NCBI GenBank assembly: GCA_013001365.1
Contig: JABDMQ010000083.1
Span: forward strand, 1-17,625
Source: Flavobacteriaceae bacterium
GTDB taxonomy: Bacteria; Bacteroidota; Bacteroidia; Flavobacteriales; Flavobacteriaceae
DNA length: 17,625 nucleotides
Reading direction: 5' to 3'
Shown here: piece by piece, positions 15,304-17,625 of the stretch
Position numbering within the stretch: the stretch's first letter is position 1
Layout: each line of letters opens with the position of its first letter
The notes under the pieces: model-generated
What the model was told of the DNA's origin: nothing
The model's input: only the letters and a program-made list of their open reading frames with translations
Databases searched by the model: none
Position numbers and translations under genes: made by a program

Positions 15304-15880
15304 GACAATAATAAAGGACACGCAGTTCCTTCCAATAACTTTTATACTAATGTTATTGGTGATTTTTATTTTGCCTTTTTACAGTTTTCCAGAATATTCA
15401 ATTTTCAAGAACACGACGAGTCATTTAGGAGCACAGCTTACTCCTAATGCATGGGTCATGAATACAACCTTCGTATTGTTAGGAATTGCTACGATGATAG
15501 ACGGTTGGAGATTCTTGAGGTTTTTTTGGGTGCATAAGGTCATCTTATTTGTATTTGGGATATCATTGATCGCTTGCGCATTCTTTCAACATGCACCCAT
15601 CATAAAGGAGATGCCCATTGATCTTCAAGAAGACCTTTGGCATGCCAGATTTGCGAACCTTACAGGCTTGTCTTTTACGGTTTTTGCTATCGCATCCAGT
15701 TTTCTTTTAAATGGTTGGTTCCAAAGGACTCTGGCGATATTAATAGGAATCATTGCTGTTCTTTTATCAGTGTTGATGTTTGAATACGAAGAATTAATGG
15801 GTGTTTGGCAGCGTCTTATTTTCATTTGCTCCTTTGGATGGATGATGTTCGTGTTCAACAGAACGAAAAAATTCATTTAA
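15293..15880 (+). CDS. DUF998-like polytopic membrane protein
   Basis: This 195-residue protein has about six hydrophobic helices (near 13-32, 55-74, 82-99, 120-139, 145-163 and 173-190). The motifs TSHLGAQLTPNAWVMNT (41-58) and DLQEDLWHARFANLTGLSF (110-128) match the pattern of DUF998 membrane proteins, in which a conserved D...H motif sits in a loop before a helix. Function is unknown; DUF998 falls near membrane enzymes with polar loop residues, but no activity can be claimed here. It overlaps the MCE gene by 11 bp and is followed after 12 bp by the Na/Pi-like gene, so it is translated with the lipid transporter and may assist it. Confidence 0.7.
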   Translation: MKIETIIKDTQFLPITFILMLLVIFILPFYSFPEYSIFKNTTSHLGAQLTPNAWVMNTTFVLLGIATMIDGWRFLRFFWVHKVILFVFGISLIACAFFQHAPIIKEMPIDLQEDLWHARFANLTGLSFTVFAIASSFLLNGWFQRTLAILIGIIAVLLSVLMFEYEELMGVWQRLIFICSFGWMMFVFNRTKKFI

Positions 15881-15892
15881 TTCGTTCTGGTC

Positions 15893-16858
15893 ATGCAAGA
15901 ATCCGACATAATATCCATATTGCCAACCCTAATAGGAGGGTTGGTTGTCTTTTTATATGCTATTAGAAGGTTGTCCATTAAAATGGAGGATTTTTTCTCT
16001 GAAAAGGCCAGAGATTTCATAGCAAGTTATACCAAAAATGTTTTTAAGGCCATTATTGTTGGAATCGTTGTTACGGTTCTATTGGATTCCTCTTCTGCGG
16101 TCATTATCATAACGATTGTTTTGGTAAACTCCGGGGCACTGGATTTTAAACAAGCCATGGGTATTGTTATGGGTGCGAATATTGGAACGACTTTTTCAAG
16201 CCAAATTATTGCAATGAATGTCAATAAATATTCGGTAATACTAATGATGATAGGGCTTTTGATATGGATGTTTTCTAAATCCATAAAAGTGAAAAAAACG
16301 GCTGAGGTATTAATGTATTTCGGTATGTTGTTCTTTGGTCTTTTCTTATTGGAAATCTCAGTCCATCCACTGAGAGACAGCGAATTTTTTACATCATGGA
16401 TGCTAGAAATGAGCAAGCCATTAAAAGGAGCCATTACTGGGGGCTTGGTTACTTTGATCATTCAATCGTCAAGTGCAACAGTTGCAATGCTCATAACCTT
16501 GGCAAAACAGAATTTAATTGGTTTGTCGGCAGCAATAGCTGCAATGTTAGGTGCCGAACTTGGTACATGCTCTGATACCCTGTTGGCAGTCATTGGAGGA
16601 AAACGTGATGCAATTAGAACCGGTGTTTTTCATTTAGTATTCAATTTTATTCCGATTACCCTTGGATTACTGTTATTCGATCATTTTGTCGATTTGGCTA
16701 AATGGATATCTGGTGAAACTCCTATTTCAAGACAGATTGCCAATGCACATGTACTTTTCAGTGTATTAAGTGTCTTGTTGTTCTTGCCATTTGTAAATAC
16801 CTTTCATAAGGCAATTAGATTTATCATTCCTGATAAAGCAAATGCTCATTTGGCATAA
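15893..16858 (+). CDS. Na/Pi-cotransporter-like membrane protein, short core form
   Basis: This 321-residue inner-membrane protein has the two inverted repeats of the Na_Pi_cotrans family. Repeat 1 has DSSSA (65-69) and GANIGTT (94-100); repeat 2 has QSSSA (191-195) and GAELGTC (220-226). The QSSS motifs line the phosphate/sodium site in NaPi-II proteins; here the glutamine of repeat 1 is aspartate. The PhoU-like C-terminal domain of the usual ~550-residue bacterial NptA-like proteins is absent; the protein ends soon after the last helix. Transport of phosphate or another anion is inferred, and the Q-to-D change may alter substrate. It is the last gene of the mlaE-F-D/DUF998 operon. Confidence 0.82.
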   Translation: MQESDIISILPTLIGGLVVFLYAIRRLSIKMEDFFSEKARDFIASYTKNVFKAIIVGIVVTVLLDSSSAVIIITIVLVNSGALDFKQAMGIVMGANIGTTFSSQIIAMNVNKYSVILMMIGLLIWMFSKSIKVKKTAEVLMYFGMLFFGLFLLEISVHPLRDSEFFTSWMLEMSKPLKGAITGGLVTLIIQSSSATVAMLITLAKQNLIGLSAAIAAMLGAELGTCSDTLLAVIGGKRDAIRTGVFHLVFNFIPITLGLLLFDHFVDLAKWISGETPISRQIANAHVLFSVLSVLLFLPFVNTFHKAIRFIIPDKANAHLA

Positions 16859-16904
16859 CGATCAAGTGATATTCCTGCAATATTTTAATCTAATAAATAA
16901 TCTA

Positions 16905-16950
16905 AAATGATGAAAATCATTTCATTATAGTTGATTTATGGGTTTCTTTA
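16905..16950 (+). promoter_or_regulatory. Crp/Fnr-type site and weak -7 box for the lipoprotein gene
   Basis: The palindrome AAATGATGAAAATCATTT (16905-16922) contains a perfect ATGAT-N4-ATCAT, centred at 16913.5. At the same 29.5-bp offset lies TTTCTTTA (16943-16950), a weak -7 box (4 of 6 fixed bases). The predicted start near 16955 lies after the ATG at 16938 but before the ATG at 16971, which agrees with the lipoprotein signal peptide starting at 16971. Confidence 0.55.
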
Positions 16951-16970
16951 TACTATTAATAAAGAAGAAC

Positions 16971-17336
16971 ATGAAAAGAATAAGAATATTGATTATTGCC
17001 TTCCTATTAGTAAGTATGACGGGCCTGGAAAGTTGTGGTCCGGTTATAATTTCATCTAGGCCGAGCACGCCACCTCCACCTTGGTTTTATCCAGGAAGAG
17101 CTATTAATGTCAGGTATGTCTTTTTCCCAGACCATATGATTTATTATGACTTGACCTTAAGGAGCTATATATATCTTGACAATGGCGCTTGGATTACAGT
17201 TAACGTTTTACCGCCAAGATTTAGGACTGTTAACCTTAGAAGGGCAAGACGAGTCAGAGTGGACAATTATTTTGGTGATAATATTAGAGAGTATCACAAA
17301 AATCGTAAGGCAAATATCAAGGGCAGACGGAATTGA
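16971..17336 (+). CDS. Small predicted lipoprotein of unknown function
   Basis: This 121-residue protein starts with a lipoprotein signal peptide: MKRIR, a hydrophobic core (I6-M16), then L19-E-S-C22, with Cys22 as the likely lipidated residue. The open frame extends up to an ATG at 16938, but that adds 11 residues before the basic signal start and would begin before the predicted promoter, so 16971 is preferred. After a proline-rich linker (STPPPPW) comes a compact aromatic and basic domain (NVRYVFFPDHMIYYDLTLR; YIYLDNGAWITVNVLPPRF; NYFGDNIREYH). I have a recollection of similar uncharacterised proteins in Bacteroidota but cannot name a family. The basic tail (KNRKANIKGRRN) could touch phospholipid or nucleic acid. 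It is a single gene under a predicted Crp/Fnr-type site. Confidence 0.78.
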   Translation: MKRIRILIIAFLLVSMTGLESCGPVIISSRPSTPPPPWFYPGRAINVRYVFFPDHMIYYDLTLRSYIYLDNGAWITVNVLPPRFRTVNLRRARRVRVDNYFGDNIREYHKNRKANIKGRRN

Positions 17337-17350
17337 TCTTAAATGAAATT

Positions 17351-17488
17351 GTGAATTCGATTGATCATAAAAACAATGCTAAAGAGGTCTTTAAAAAATG
17401 CGGAACCTGCTCCAGGACTTTCGTATACCTTTTAAATCGTGAATATGGACATTTTAAGGAGGATGAAAAACAACATTCAAAAGCATAG
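17351..17488 (+). pseudogene. Truncated C-GCAxxG-C-C family gene remnant
   Basis: Read from an in-frame GTG at 17351, the frame gives VFKKCGTCSRTFVYLLNREYGH followed by KEDEK, and then stops at TAG 17486-17488. The segment closely resembles the N-terminus of C-GCAxxG-C-C family redox proteins (KCGTCSxTFFxLLNREFGxxxExEE, from memory), which normally continue for well over 100 residues with further cysteines. Neither of the other two forward frames past the stop gives a clear continuation; one reads IANGGCEKLINALANS before another stop. So this is a decayed or deleted copy. The rest of the window to 17625 (137 bp) shows no gene, repeat or terminator that I can support. Confidence 0.45.
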
Positions 17489-17625
17489 AAGGGCATACTA
17501 ACTATATTGCTAATGGAGGGTGTGAAAAACTCATTAATGCATTGGCAAATAGCTAGAGCATTCCGATTCTTGAAATATTGTTCCCTTTGGGTATATTATC
17601 AAACATTTATAAAATGAATGGGAAA

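Noticed and set aside
16938..16970. Upstream ATG extension of the lipoprotein gene
   Set aside because: It would put 11 residues before a typical lipoprotein signal start, and it lies upstream of the predicted transcription start.

Overview
The window looks like chromosomal DNA from a marine-type flavobacterium (Bacteroidota). It is AT-rich and gene-dense. Its promoters fit the Bacteroidota -7 consensus TAnnTTTG with a TTG -33 element, and most genes match families common in Flavobacteriaceae. I see no transposase, CRISPR array, rRNA or plasmid gene. Product names come from motifs read in the translations; no database search was run.

Layout. (1) Positions 1-5115 hold a tripartite RND efflux operon: the C-terminal part of a membrane fusion adaptor, a 1066-residue inner-membrane pump and a TolC-type outer-membrane channel, all overlapping or nearly so. 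A small zinc-ribbon (CPxCG-type) gene follows at 5123-5305. (2) Positions 5308-6905 hold a leftward LexA/cI-like repressor (HTH plus self-cleaving S24 domain) and a divergent gene resembling the TIGR03915 putative DNA repair/modification family. Between them lie three copies of the operator TTGGA-N5-TCCAA (one degenerate at both ends). (3) At 6985-7057 is an initiator tRNA-Met with a textbook promoter and a terminator. A perfect 11-bp copy of the tRNA 3' end lies 171 bp further on, and a second strong terminator follows it. (4) Positions 7326-17336 hold a group of small operons: a D-lactate dehydrogenase-like enzyme; a leftward patatin phospholipase / metal-binding HMA / L,D-transpeptidase operon; a rightward sulfide:quinone-oxidoreductase-like / DsrC-TusE-like / DsrE-like sulfur operon; an MlaE-MlaF-MlaD lipid transporter operon ending in a DUF998-like membrane protein and a short Na/Pi-cotransporter-like protein; and a small lipoprotein. 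(5) At 17351-17488 lies what looks like the broken N-terminus of a C-GCAxxG-C-C family gene. The rest of the window shows no clear gene.

The most interesting signal is regulatory. Five copies of ATGAT-N4-ATCAT (three perfect, two with one mismatch) occur in region 4, one for each transcription unit there. In all five, the centre of the site lies exactly 29.5 bp upstream of the first base of a TAnnTTTG-like -7 box, which puts it near -41.5. That is the class II activator position of Crp/Fnr-family regulators, and the half-site keeps the TGAT...ATCA core of the FNR box. The inference is that D-lactate fermentation, sulfide/persulfide handling, phospholipid and cell-wall remodelling, lipid transport and the lipoprotein form one Crp/Fnr-type, possibly low-oxygen, regulon. 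The regulator itself is not in the window.
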